Assembly: GCA_963784425.1 (NCBI GenBank) | Contig: CAWARM010000010.1 | Coordinates: forward strand, 62,001 to 126,000 | Origin: SHZL01 sp963784425 | Lineage (GTDB): Bacteria > Pseudomonadota > Gammaproteobacteria > Xanthomonadales > SZUA-36 | Reading direction: 5' to 3' | DNA: 64,000 bases | Shown here: one piece after another, positions 17,925-25,979 of the stretch | How positions within the stretch are numbered: position 1 is the stretch's first letter | Layout of the letters: every line of letters begins with the position of its first letter | Notes under the pieces: model-generated | Told to the model about the DNA's origin: nothing | Databases searched by the model: none | Seen by the model: only the letters and a program-made list of their open reading frames with translations | Translations under genes and position numbers: made by a program

Positions 17925-18467
17925 TTACCATCCTAGCAGAAGAATCAGGAATCGTATCCCGATCAGTGCAAACAAAGGCGAAAGGTCAATCCCCGCAATG
18001 GGAGGAATAATCTTGCGAATCGGCCTGAGGACAGGCTCGGTCAGCTGGAATAACAGCGGAATGAAGGGATGTCGCAGGCCCTGTCCCAGCCAGCTCAGGA
18101 ATACTGCAGCCATGATCAGGAAGAAATAGGTCATCAGCAGGGTCATGAGCAGTTTTACTGCGGCGAAAAGCATGATTTGCTGCAACTGCATACCAGCCGA
18201 TCCAAATTGGCCGACCAGCCAGACACCCAGCCATTCCAATACGTACATGAGGATGACGGATGCTGTATCAAGGCGACCAATGGAGGGAACAAACCTGCGC
18301 AAGGGTAGCAGAGCTGGATTAGTGACTTTGACCAGAAACTGACACACGGGGTTGTAGAAGTCAGCCCGCACCCACTGCAACAGCAAACGCAGCAAGACAG
18401 CGGCTACGTAAAGGTCGATCAGTGTACCGATGAGGTAACTTATCGCGTTGGCTCCGGATCCACTCAC
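17925..18467 (-). CDS. yggT: YggT-family membrane protein
   Basis: The 180-residue product has two repeated YggT units, each with a long hydrophobic helix and the motif NPVCQFLVKVTNPALLPLRR or its second-half form HPFIPLLFQLTEPVLRPIRK. The GTG start overlaps the stop of proC (GTGA). Conserved linkage yggS-proC-yggT is seen in most gammaproteobacteria. Its function is not settled; osmotic or ion roles have been suggested for relatives. Confidence 0.9.
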   Translation of the reverse strand: MSGSGANAISYLIGTLIDLYVAAVLLRLLLQWVRADFYNPVCQFLVKVTNPALLPLRRFVPSIGRLDTASVILMYVLEWLGVWLVGQFGSAGMQLQQIMLFAAVKLLMTLLMTYFFLIMAAVFLSWLGQGLRHPFIPLLFQLTEPVLRPIRKIIPPIAGIDLSPLFALIGIRFLILLLGW

Positions 18468-19411
18468 TTTTTGGCCCCCGCCGCTGCAGCAGCCAGCGAT
18501 AATTCATTACCCCGTCGCTCGGCTGCAGCAGCAGCGGCGTACACCAGTTCCCTGAACTTGCCATGAGCGAAAGCGTCGAGCGCAGCCTGGGTGGTACCGC
18601 CTGGTGAGGTCACGCGCTGGCGTAATTCGGCGGCGCCCAAGGTCGATTGACCAGCCGTTGATTGCCCGGAAGTCGATTGCCCAACAGTCGATTGCCAGGA
18701 AGTCGATTGCCCAACAGTCGATTGTTTCAGCATCGCCCCCGCCCCGATGCAGGTGCATTCCGCCAGTTTGCGTGCGACATCTTCCTTCAATCCAAGGCGG
18801 ACGCCGGCTTCCGCCAGTGCCTCCGCCAGCAAGAAAAAGTAGGCTGGGCCGCTACCCGATATTGCCGTTACGGCATCCATCAACGTTTCATCATCCACCC
18901 ACAGTACCTCTCCGGCCGCATGCAGAATACGCTCAGCCTGGTCGCGGTGGTGTGGCCGGCAATGCTCGCCCGCATACAGCACGGAAATGCCTTCTCCAAC
19001 CAGTGCGGGAGTATTGGGCATGGAACGAATGATGGCTTGCCTGGGGCCCAATTGCTGGCCGATGGCAGCGATGGTAGCGCCCGCGGCAATGGAAAGCACC
19101 AGTTGGCCGGGCTCGATAGCCCCGGCGAGCTCTGACAAAACCGCCGGCAAGACCTGGGGTTTCACCGCAAGAACAATCACGTCCGCCCCCTGGGCAACGC
19201 TCGCTGCACTGCTGGATACGAAGACATCAAAGCTGGACTGCAGACGTGCCCTGGCTTCTTCGCTGGTCTCGGCTACCCGAATGGTCAAGCCCTGCTCAAT
19301 TTTTTTGCTCAGCCCGCTGATCAGGGCTGTTGCCATGTTTCCTCCACCGATAAATGCTATCAACATGTTGTTATCAAGCTCTTGGGTAAGTGTGGTAATT
19401 CCCGGGCTCAT
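18464..19411 (-). CDS. proC: Pyrroline-5-carboxylate reductase with a pentapeptide-repeat insertion
   Basis: The product has the Rossmann start IAFIGGGNMATALISGL, the ISGSGPAYFFLLAEAL substrate region, and VTSPGGTTQAAL near the C-terminus. It reduces pyrroline-5-carboxylate to proline. The 315-residue length exceeds the usual 270 or so for two reasons. The ATG at 19411 overlaps the yggS stop (ATGA) and adds 15 residues before the standard start (ATG 19366). In addition, about 30 residues of QST-based pentapeptides sit between MLKQST and AAELRQRV, encoded by a 15-base tandem repeat. The insertion is in a helical region near the dimer core. Confidence 0.93.
   Translation of the reverse strand: MSPGITTLTQELDNNMLIAFIGGGNMATALISGLSKKIEQGLTIRVAETSEEARARLQSSFDVFVSSSAASVAQGADVIVLAVKPQVLPAVLSELAGAIEPGQLVLSIAAGATIAAIGQQLGPRQAIIRSMPNTPALVGEGISVLYAGEHCRPHHRDQAERILHAAGEVLWVDDETLMDAVTAISGSGPAYFFLLAEALAEAGVRLGLKEDVARKLAECTCIGAGAMLKQSTVGQSTSWQSTVGQSTSGQSTAGQSTLGAAELRQRVTSPGGTTQAALDAFAHGKFRELVYAAAAAAERRGNELSLAAAAAGAKK
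18642..18724 (-). repeat. 15-base tandem repeat inside proC
   Basis: Five full units of the type GTCGATTGCCCAACA (plus strand) and one partial unit run head to tail with few changes. Because the unit is 15 bases the reading frame stays open, encoding QST plus two variable residues. Units 3 and 5 are identical and alternate with GTCGATTGCCAGGAA forms, which suggests recent duplication of a 30-base pair of units. Confidence 0.85.
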
Positions 19412-20091
19412 GCCCTGGGGCCAAACAAATCGGTTCCGATCCTGACCATGGTACTTCCAGCCAGCACCGCAAGCTCCAGATCTGCGGACATGCCCATGGA
19501 CAGGGTGTCCACAGGCAGGCCTGCGTCCTGCAATTGGTCGAACAAACGCTTTACGTTGCGGAAGCTTTGCAAGGTCTGGTCAGGCGTATTGCTCGCCCGT
19601 GGAATAGCCATCAACCCGCGCAGCGTCAGTCCCGGCAGCGCGCTGGTCAAGCGGGCGAGTTGCAGGACTTCATCCGGGTTTGCGCCGGATTTCTGTTCCT
19701 CGCGATCAATATTGACCTGTATACACACATTAAGCCTGGGCATCCCGCCGGGGTGTTGGCGCGACAATCGTGAAGCAATTTTTTCCCTGTCGACACTCTG
19801 CACCCAATTGAAATGGTTGGCAATTTCCTGGGTTTTATTGGACTGGACCGGGCCGATGAAATGCCATTCCAGGGCCAGGTCCTGCAGCCCGGCCTGTTTT
19901 TCCAGGGCTTCCTGCACGTAATTTTCCGCAAATGCGACCTGGCCAGCCGCGTGGAGTTGGCGGATGGCTGTGCCGGTTTGGCGCTTGCTGACCGCCAGAA
20001 TCCTGACGCTGGTTGCCGGGCGTTGCACCTTGGCGCAGGCGCTGGCAATCCTTGTATTAATACTCTCAAGTTTGGCTGTTAAGTCATTCAT
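19408..20091 (-). CDS. yggS: PLP-binding homeostasis protein YggS
   Basis: This 227-residue protein has ILAVSKRQ with the PLP-binding Lys near residue 36, FAENYVQEALEK, WHFIGPVQSNK and the C-terminal LSMGMSADLELAVLAGSTMVRIGTDLFG. It is the COG0325 family that buffers pyridoxal phosphate and affects amino-acid pools. It heads the yggS-proC-yggT-DUF4426 unit on the minus strand. Confidence 0.95.
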   Translation of the reverse strand: MNDLTAKLESINTRIASACAKVQRPATSVRILAVSKRQTGTAIRQLHAAGQVAFAENYVQEALEKQAGLQDLALEWHFIGPVQSNKTQEIANHFNWVQSVDREKIASRLSRQHPGGMPRLNVCIQVNIDREEQKSGANPDEVLQLARLTSALPGLTLRGLMAIPRASNTPDQTLQSFRNVKRLFDQLQDAGLPVDTLSMGMSADLELAVLAGSTMVRIGTDLFGPRA

Positions 20092-20146
20092 CTTGCAGGG
20101 AGACTATGCATTGATCTATTGTAGTGGCTGTGCGTTGTGCAAATGG

Positions 20147-20165
20147 AATGTGCGCTGCGCACATT
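20147..20165. promoter_or_regulatory. Perfect 19-base palindrome between yggS and pilT
   Basis: AATGTGCGC-T-GCGCACATT is perfectly symmetrical and sits 51 bases before the pilT ATG in the divergent gap. Its symmetry with a one-base centre fits a dimeric repressor or activator site, and it could also fold as a hairpin in the leader. A weak TTGCAG-N18-TATTGT promoter lies upstream (20093-20122). Confidence 0.4.
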
Positions 20166-20215
20166 GGCATTGAGTGCCGTATTGTAGCGTGACAGGCTGG
20201 AATCAAGGAGAGATC

Positions 20216-21253
20216 ATGGATATTGCAGAGCTACTGGCCTTCGCGGTCAAGAACAATGCCTCGGATTTGCACCTCTCGTCGGGGCTGCCACCGATGATTC
20301 GCGTCGATGGAGACATTCGCCGACTGACGCTTCCTGCGATTGACACACCCCAACTGACCGAGTTGCTCTACAGCACCATGAGCGACCAGCAAAGACGTGA
20401 TTTCGAAGCCAATCTTGAAGTTGACTATTCCTATGGCGTTTCCGGGCTGGCTCGTTTCCGCGTCAATTGTTTTCATCAGGACCGCGGTGTAGGTGGAGCG
20501 TTTAGAACAATTCCCGACGCCGTGTGGAAACTGGAAGACATCGGTGCCCCGCCCGTTTTTCGTGAAATTATTGACATCCCCAGAGGCCTGGTACTGGTTA
20601 CCGGCCCGACAGGCTCTGGTAAGTCCACGACGCTTGCAGCCATGATCGACCACCTCAACTCCTATGTCGAGGGTCATGTCTTAACCATCGAAGATCCAAT
20701 CGAATTTATTCACAAGAGTAAGCGTTGTCTCATCAACCAGCGCGAAATTCACCGCGACACGCATGGATTCAACCAGGCATTGCGAGCATCCTTGCGCGAA
20801 GACCCGGACATTATCCTGGTCGGTGAAATGCGCGATATCGAAACCATCCGGCTGGCTTTGACTGCTGCGGAAACCGGCCACCTGGTCTTTTCCACGCTGC
20901 ATACCAGTTCGGCAGCAAAAACCATCGACCGCATTATTGACGTATTTCCGGCGGGTGAAAAATCCATGGTTCGTTCCATGCTGTCGGAGTCTCTACGTGC
21001 TGTTATTGCCCAGACCCTGTTGAAAAGGGTAGGAGGGGGGCGGGTCGCGGCCTGGGAAATCATGGTGGCCAATCCCGCAATACGGAACCTGATACGCGAG
21101 GACAAGATCGCGCAGATGTATTCCGCCATCCAGACCGGGCAGAACATGGGGATGCAAACCCTTGACCAGGCCCTGGACGTCCTGGTGGGCAGAGGCATAA
21201 TAACGCGACAGGAAGCGAGTCGCAGAGCGGTCGATAAGAAGCAGTTCCAGTAG
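20216..21253 (+). CDS. pilT: Type IV pilus retraction ATPase PilT
   Basis: From ATG 20216, preceded by AAGGAG, the 345-residue product starts MDIAELLAFAVKNNASDLHLS as PilT does. Walker A GPTGSGKST is near residue 135, followed by the Asp box, Walker B ILVGEMRD and the His box GHLVFSTLHT; the AIRNLIRE retraction motif is in the C-terminal domain. It powers pilus retraction for twitching. It is followed 10 bases later by pilU, as in other gammaproteobacteria. Confidence 0.97.
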   Translation: MDIAELLAFAVKNNASDLHLSSGLPPMIRVDGDIRRLTLPAIDTPQLTELLYSTMSDQQRRDFEANLEVDYSYGVSGLARFRVNCFHQDRGVGGAFRTIPDAVWKLEDIGAPPVFREIIDIPRGLVLVTGPTGSGKSTTLAAMIDHLNSYVEGHVLTIEDPIEFIHKSKRCLINQREIHRDTHGFNQALRASLREDPDIILVGEMRDIETIRLALTAAETGHLVFSTLHTSSAAKTIDRIIDVFPAGEKSMVRSMLSESLRAVIAQTLLKRVGGGRVAAWEIMVANPAIRNLIREDKIAQMYSAIQTGQNMGMQTLDQALDVLVGRGIITRQEASRRAVDKKQFQ

Positions 21254-21263
21254 GAGTTTTCTC

Positions 21264-22391
21264 ATGAGTATTGTAGACGGCTGGCTCAAGCAGCTTCACG
21301 AAGAAGTGGGTTCGGACTTATTTGTCACGGTTGATGCGCCTCCTTGCATCAAGGTGCATGGCAAGATCCGCCCCATTTCCACGGATGTATTAAAAGCCTC
21401 GGATACCAGCGAAATTGTTTTCAGCCTGATGTCGGAACGTCAGAAGAACGAGTTCATTCAAACCAACGAATGCCAGTTTGCATATGCACTGGATTCAGAA
21501 GTCAGGTTCCGCGTTAGTGCATTCTTCCAACAAGGCAATATTGGCATGGTGTGCCGCCGGATCGAGAGCCGCATTCCTACCTTTGAAGAATTGGGTTGTC
21601 CCGATGTAATGACTGAACTGGCGCTGCAGAAGCGCGGTATTATTCTGTTTGTCGGCGCCACCGGCACGGGTAAGTCCACATCCATGGCAGCCATGATGGG
21701 CTATCGCAACCAGCGCATGACCGGCCACATCATCACTGTTGAAGATCCCATTGAGTACGTGCACAAGCATGGCAAGAGCCTGGTGACTCAACGCGAAGTG
21801 GGTATAGATACGGAGTCGTTCGAGGTTGCGTTACGTAACACCTTGCGCCAGGCGCCCGACGTAATCCTTATTGGCGAGGTGCGCACGCGTGAAGCCATGG
21901 AGCATGCAATCACGTTTGCGGAAACAGGTCACCTGGTGCTGTGTACGCTGCATGCCAACAATGCCAACCAGGCGCTGGATCGGATTATTCATTTTTTCCC
22001 CGAGGACTTCCGCGAGCAATTGTTGCTTGACCTCTCGTTCAACCTGAAAGCTACCATTGCTCAACAGTTGATTCCTTCCATCGACGGGTCCAGGCGTTGG
22101 GCTGCTTTTGAAGTGATGACCGGGACACCCCTGGTCAAGGACCTCATTCGTAAGGGCGCCATTGACCAGTTGAAGAACGTGATGCGCGATTCGGGTCATC
22201 ACGGGATGATGACATTCGACAAGTGTATGTTCCGCATGTACAAAGAGGGCAAGATTTCCTATGACGACGCGCTACGGCATGCGGACTCTGATAACGAAGT
22301 ACGCTTAATGATCAAGATGGATGAAGGTGGCGATGCCGAAACCCTGACCCGCGGCCTGGCCGGCGTTGAAGTCCTGGGTGGTAATCATTGA
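21264..22391 (+). CDS. pilU: PilT-like accessory retraction ATPase PilU
   Basis: The 375-residue paralogue of PilT has Walker A GATGTGKST near residue 135, Walker B ILIGEVRTREAME and the His box GHLVLCTLHAN. It carries the longer C-terminus (ending in MDEGGDAETL and about 20 more residues) that sets PilU apart. PilU assists PilT in retraction. An ATG with AGGAG about 9 bases upstream fixes the start. Confidence 0.95.
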   Translation: MSIVDGWLKQLHEEVGSDLFVTVDAPPCIKVHGKIRPISTDVLKASDTSEIVFSLMSERQKNEFIQTNECQFAYALDSEVRFRVSAFFQQGNIGMVCRRIESRIPTFEELGCPDVMTELALQKRGIILFVGATGTGKSTSMAAMMGYRNQRMTGHIITVEDPIEYVHKHGKSLVTQREVGIDTESFEVALRNTLRQAPDVILIGEVRTREAMEHAITFAETGHLVLCTLHANNANQALDRIIHFFPEDFREQLLLDLSFNLKATIAQQLIPSIDGSRRWAAFEVMTGTPLVKDLIRKGAIDQLKNVMRDSGHHGMMTFDKCMFRMYKEGKISYDDALRHADSDNEVRLMIKMDEGGDAETLTRGLAGVEVLGGNH

Positions 22392-22560
22392 TTGGTTGAT
22401 TCCGCACGTTTTTAACTGTCTGTTAACCCTTATCAGGGTAAAATTGCGGGATGCCTACATTCAATCGCCCGGCACGCAGCAATGCAGCAGCTGTAATTCG
22501 CGCGGTGTTTGAACCAGCCCACCCGGGCCAAGGTTAAAAAAATGTGTCCAGGAGCAGTGC

Positions 22561-23253
22561 ATGCGAATTCTGATCATTGAAGATAATCCCGACATTGCCG
22601 CTAACCTTGGTGATTATCTGGAGGATTATGGCCACACAGTGGATTTCGCTGGTGATGGTGTAACCGGCCTGCACCTGGCGGTAGTCAATGACTTTGATGC
22701 CATAGTCCTGGACCTGGCACTGCCCGGCATGGATGGGCTGGAAGTGTGCAAGAAACTGCGCGGAGATGCTGGTAAAGACACCCCGGTATTGATGCTGACC
22801 GCCCGGGACAGGTTGCAGGACAAGCTCGCAGGTTTTGATACAGGCGCCGATGATTACCTGGTCAAGCCATTTGAATTGCAGGAAGTGGAAGCACGCCTCA
22901 AGGTACTGGCCAGCCGCGGACGGCGTCGCGTGCGGCGCGAATTAAAAGTGGGTGACCTGGTGTTTAACCTGGACACTCTGGCGGTGCATCGCGGGGTCCA
23001 GGACATCTATCTGAATCCCATTGGCCTCAAGTTGCTGCAGATCCTGATGGAGTCTTCGCCCAACGTGGTGACTCGAAATGACCTGGAGATGGAGGTTTGG
23101 GGAGAGGAGATGCCTGACAGTGACAGCCTCCGCGTGCACATCCATTCGTTGCGCAGCGCCATCGACAAGCCTTTTGGGAGCAGCATGATCCAGACCCGGC
23201 ACGGAATAGGCTACCGGCTGGTAGAGTCAAATGCAGTATCGCCGCCGGCTTAG
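22561..23253 (+). CDS. OmpR/PhoP-type response regulator
   Basis: The 230-residue protein has a receiver domain with acidic pair E7/D8, phospho-acceptor D51 in VLDLALPGMDG, Thr in LTARD and Lys in VKPFE. A winged-helix DNA-binding domain follows (about 130-225), ending in IQTRHGIGYRLVE. It overlaps the sensor kinase gene by 23 bases. The target genes are unknown; a PhoP/QseB-like role is a guess from overall similarity. Confidence 0.9.
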   Translation: MRILIIEDNPDIAANLGDYLEDYGHTVDFAGDGVTGLHLAVVNDFDAIVLDLALPGMDGLEVCKKLRGDAGKDTPVLMLTARDRLQDKLAGFDTGADDYLVKPFELQEVEARLKVLASRGRRRVRRELKVGDLVFNLDTLAVHRGVQDIYLNPIGLKLLQILMESSPNVVTRNDLEMEVWGEEMPDSDSLRVHIHSLRSAIDKPFGSSMIQTRHGIGYRLVESNAVSPPA

Positions 23254-24508
23254 AAGCCGCATTGTTCTCTCATTCCTGATTTTCGGCACATTACTGAGCG
23301 TGCTTTTTGCACTCAGTACCCTGCTACTGCAAAACTACCTTGAAGACCAGCTCATCGGAGCAACGCTGGAGAAGGAATTAACTGACTATGTCAACCAGCT
23401 TCGGCTTGACCCCACTGTCGTTGAACCCTTTTATACCCGCATCCAGGGCTACATAACCCGGCCAGGTGACCCAAACCAGACAGTCAATGCCGAGTTCCGG
23501 GAGTTATCTGCCGGGGTGCATGACGTCGAGACCGGAAACAGGGTGTATAAAGCGGCGGTAAGCAAAGACGAGGATTTCTGGGTTTTTCTGATTTACGATG
23601 TCAGCGACAATCAACTGCTGAAACAACGGCTGATTATCGCCCTGGTCGGTGTGGTCCTGATGTTCTCGGTACTTTCGTTCACTCTCGGGGCGTGGTCATC
23701 CCGCCGCGTCATGAAGCCAGTCACAGACCTGGCTAATCGCCTGAACATGCTCAGTGAAGAGAGAACATCCGACCGCCTGGCGCACCACTTTGCGGATGAT
23801 GAAGTGGGACAGCTTGCCGCGGCCCTGGACAGCTATGCGGACCGTTTGCACCACCTGGTGGAGCGGGACCGTGAGTTTAATGCTGATGTGAGCCATGAGC
23901 TGCGATCCCCATTGACTGTGATTATCGGCGCGACGGAGTTGCTGCTGGCACAGACTGACCTTGATGCCAGGGTGCGCACCCGCTTGTTGCGCATTGCCCG
24001 CGCAGCCCGCCAGTCGGCCGATATCACGACCGCACTATTACACCTCGTCAGGGCGGAGCAGGGAACCGACAGGGACAGCGTGGCGCAAAACGTCAGCCAG
24101 GTGGTAAACGAAGTGGTGCACCTGTATGAGCCGCTGATCGGCAACAAGGAGTTGAAACTACTGGTCCGGGAAGAAGACCGGGTCAACGTGATCGCCCCCG
24201 AGTCCGTGCTGGCAGTTACCGTAGGCAATTTAATTGGCAATGCCATGCGGTACACCGCGAGCGGTGAGGTGGTGATTACCATAGGTAGTGGCATGGTGGT
24301 TGTTGAGGACACCGGGCCAGGGATCCCCGAGGCCGAACTGGAACACGTTTTTGAGCGCCATTATCGTGGCCAGAATATTTCGGGCAAAGGCGCGGGGCTG
24401 GGCCTTGCCATCGTCAAGCGCTTATGCGAACTCTATGGCTGGTCAATTCATTTCAGCAACCGGCAAGCGGGTGGCCTGCGCGCGGAGCTCAGGTTTTTTG
24501 GGGTGTAA
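23231..24508 (+). CDS. Membrane sensor histidine kinase
   Basis: This 425-residue kinase has a first membrane helix (about 8-33), a periplasmic loop of about 100 residues, a second helix (about 137-157), HAMP, and a DHp with the His in DVSHELRSPLTV near residue 222. The ATPase domain has N-box NLIGNAMRYT, G1 VEDTGPGIP and G2 GAGLGLAIVKRL. It pairs with the overlapping response regulator. The stimulus is unknown. Confidence 0.9.
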   Translation: MQYRRRLRSRIVLSFLIFGTLLSVLFALSTLLLQNYLEDQLIGATLEKELTDYVNQLRLDPTVVEPFYTRIQGYITRPGDPNQTVNAEFRELSAGVHDVETGNRVYKAAVSKDEDFWVFLIYDVSDNQLLKQRLIIALVGVVLMFSVLSFTLGAWSSRRVMKPVTDLANRLNMLSEERTSDRLAHHFADDEVGQLAAALDSYADRLHHLVERDREFNADVSHELRSPLTVIIGATELLLAQTDLDARVRTRLLRIARAARQSADITTALLHLVRAEQGTDRDSVAQNVSQVVNEVVHLYEPLIGNKELKLLVREEDRVNVIAPESVLAVTVGNLIGNAMRYTASGEVVITIGSGMVVVEDTGPGIPEAELEHVFERHYRGQNISGKGAGLGLAIVKRLCELYGWSIHFSNRQAGGLRAELRFFGV

Positions 24509-24599
24509 GCAGTTATAGGCCACTAACATCAGTGCATCTGGTACGCTTTGGCTCAGAGAACCGGCAAGCCAGGATGTCTTTGCAACCAAGGAACCTTTC

Positions 24600-25337
24600 A
24601 TGACACGGCCCAAGATAGAGTTTTTCACCGATCACGAAGGACTGCTGGAATTTCCGCCAGTTCCGGCCAGCAAGGCGTTGCCAGACTGGTTCAGGAAAAT
24701 GGCGCCGTCCATCGAGTTGCCGCCGGGAAGCTCCAGTTTTCCCTTCGGCATATCCAAAGCTCTGAAATTGTCCAACGTCAATGCGACCATCCGTCGTTGC
24801 CCGGGTGTGATCTCCTACCTCTCGGAGGGCTACTTGATACCGCTGTGGAGCGACTTCCTGGTGCAGGTCAGGGGGCAGACAATTTACTGCGCCGGATCAA
24901 ATGAGCTGGGCAAGGCTTCGCCCCATAGCAAAGACATGCAATACAACACCATGCCACTGCCTGAGGGGTATTTGCCGGACTCGGTTAAATTTCTCAATCC
25001 GTGGAAAGTAAAGACGCCGCCCGGCTGGTCAGTCCTGCTATCGCAGCCGTTTTATCACTTTGAGCAACGCTTTACCGCCGTGCCCGGCGTCGTGGACTCA
25101 GATGTTTACCACCACATCCACGTGAACACATTTTTTCGCAAAGGCGACCTGGACCACCAGCTCAAAATGGGCATGCCGTTCGTGCACATCATGCCATTTC
25201 AGAGAAGCGCGCTTGAGCCGGAAGTCCGGGTCATGAATGATGCCGACAAGAAACGGATGAAGCGACTGGATTTCAAAGCCAAGCGGTTTTTTGGCAAGAA
25301 TGCCTCAATTCGCGGACTGCTTGATTCCGAAGACTGA
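24600..25337 (+). CDS. Conserved hypothetical protein (possibly DUF6065-like)
   Basis: This 245-residue soluble protein has no signal peptide. Trp/Pro-rich stretches occur through it (KALPDWFRKMAPS, LIPLWSDFLVQV, KTPPGWSVLLSQPFYHF) and HIHVNTFFRKGDL with HIMPFQR lies near the C-terminus. The order of the PLWSD, GWS and MPFQR-type motifs recalls a small DUF6065-like family, but I am not sure of the name and know no activity. It stands alone, next to the second oxygenase-sulfotransferase patch, and AAGGAA precedes the ATG. Confidence 0.5.
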   Translation: MTRPKIEFFTDHEGLLEFPPVPASKALPDWFRKMAPSIELPPGSSSFPFGISKALKLSNVNATIRRCPGVISYLSEGYLIPLWSDFLVQVRGQTIYCAGSNELGKASPHSKDMQYNTMPLPEGYLPDSVKFLNPWKVKTPPGWSVLLSQPFYHFEQRFTAVPGVVDSDVYHHIHVNTFFRKGDLDHQLKMGMPFVHIMPFQRSALEPEVRVMNDADKKRMKRLDFKAKRFFGKNASIRGLLDSED

Positions 25338-25382
25338 AAACAAAAACCCGCTGCGATGGGCTTTTCTAATGCCCGGCTGGAG

Positions 25383-25898
25383 TTATTGAATACGCTCAAC
25401 CTTGCATTTTGATGAATATCCTTCAACCGAAAGTTTCCATGTGCTGAAGGCGCCCGGCTCAATGGTGACCACCGGATTCTCAATTTCCTTGATATAGAAC
25501 TTGTCCTTGTCTGACTGTTGCCAGATCATGCCGTTTTCCAGCTTGAAGGTGGTTTGACCGTCCCAGCCGCTAAATTTGCCAACCAGCTTGCTCGTGATCG
25601 TGGTCTTATCCATGTCGGCGATCTTCTGCGTTTCAAATCCGCGAGCGTCCCCGCTGCCCGTTGCTGTTGCCGCCCCCGCTGCTGTTGCCGTTCCCGCCGC
25701 AGGTGCATCCAGAGTTGCCAGGGAGTGAGCGCGAAGCCAGTTATCCAGTGCAGCCAGTTCGTCTGGAGAAAGTTTTTCCAGCCCGGTGGCTTTGAATTCA
25801 GCGCCCGTCATTTGCTCCTCCAGCGAGGAGAAGGCCTGCTGGCCGAAAGCAGAAGATGACCCGGCAAGTACCAGGATGGTGAAGAGCAGCTTATTCAT
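25383..25898 (-). CDS. Exported hypothetical protein
   Basis: The 171-residue product has a clear signal peptide (cleaved near AFGQ) and an amphipathic EEQMTGAEFKATGLEKLSPDELAAL segment. An Ala/Gly/Thr-rich linker of about 20 residues is followed by a beta domain with WDGQTTFKLENGMIWQQ. Similar secreted proteins occur in Xanthomonadales-type genomes without assigned function. Confidence 0.6.
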   Translation of the reverse strand: MNKLLFTILVLAGSSSAFGQQAFSSLEEQMTGAEFKATGLEKLSPDELAALDNWLRAHSLATLDAPAAGTATAAGAATATGSGDARGFETQKIADMDKTTITSKLVGKFSGWDGQTTFKLENGMIWQQSDKDKFYIKEIENPVVTIEPGAFSTWKLSVEGYSSKCKVERIQ

Positions 25899-25979
25899 TG
25901 GTAAAGCTTCCAGAACGAAAACCGCGCAAGTCTACCATGATCAAGACTTGTAGCGTGGGACGCAGTTAAGAAATTCATG

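Noticed and set aside
22430..22455. Terminator after pilU (TAACCCT-TATC-AGGGTAA)
   Set aside because: Only about five base pairs form and there is no T tract, so it is not called.
25338..25382. Terminator between the converging genes at 25337 and 25383
   Set aside because: The arms AAAACCC and GGGCTTTT pair only over three G-C pairs with a bulge, too weak to report.
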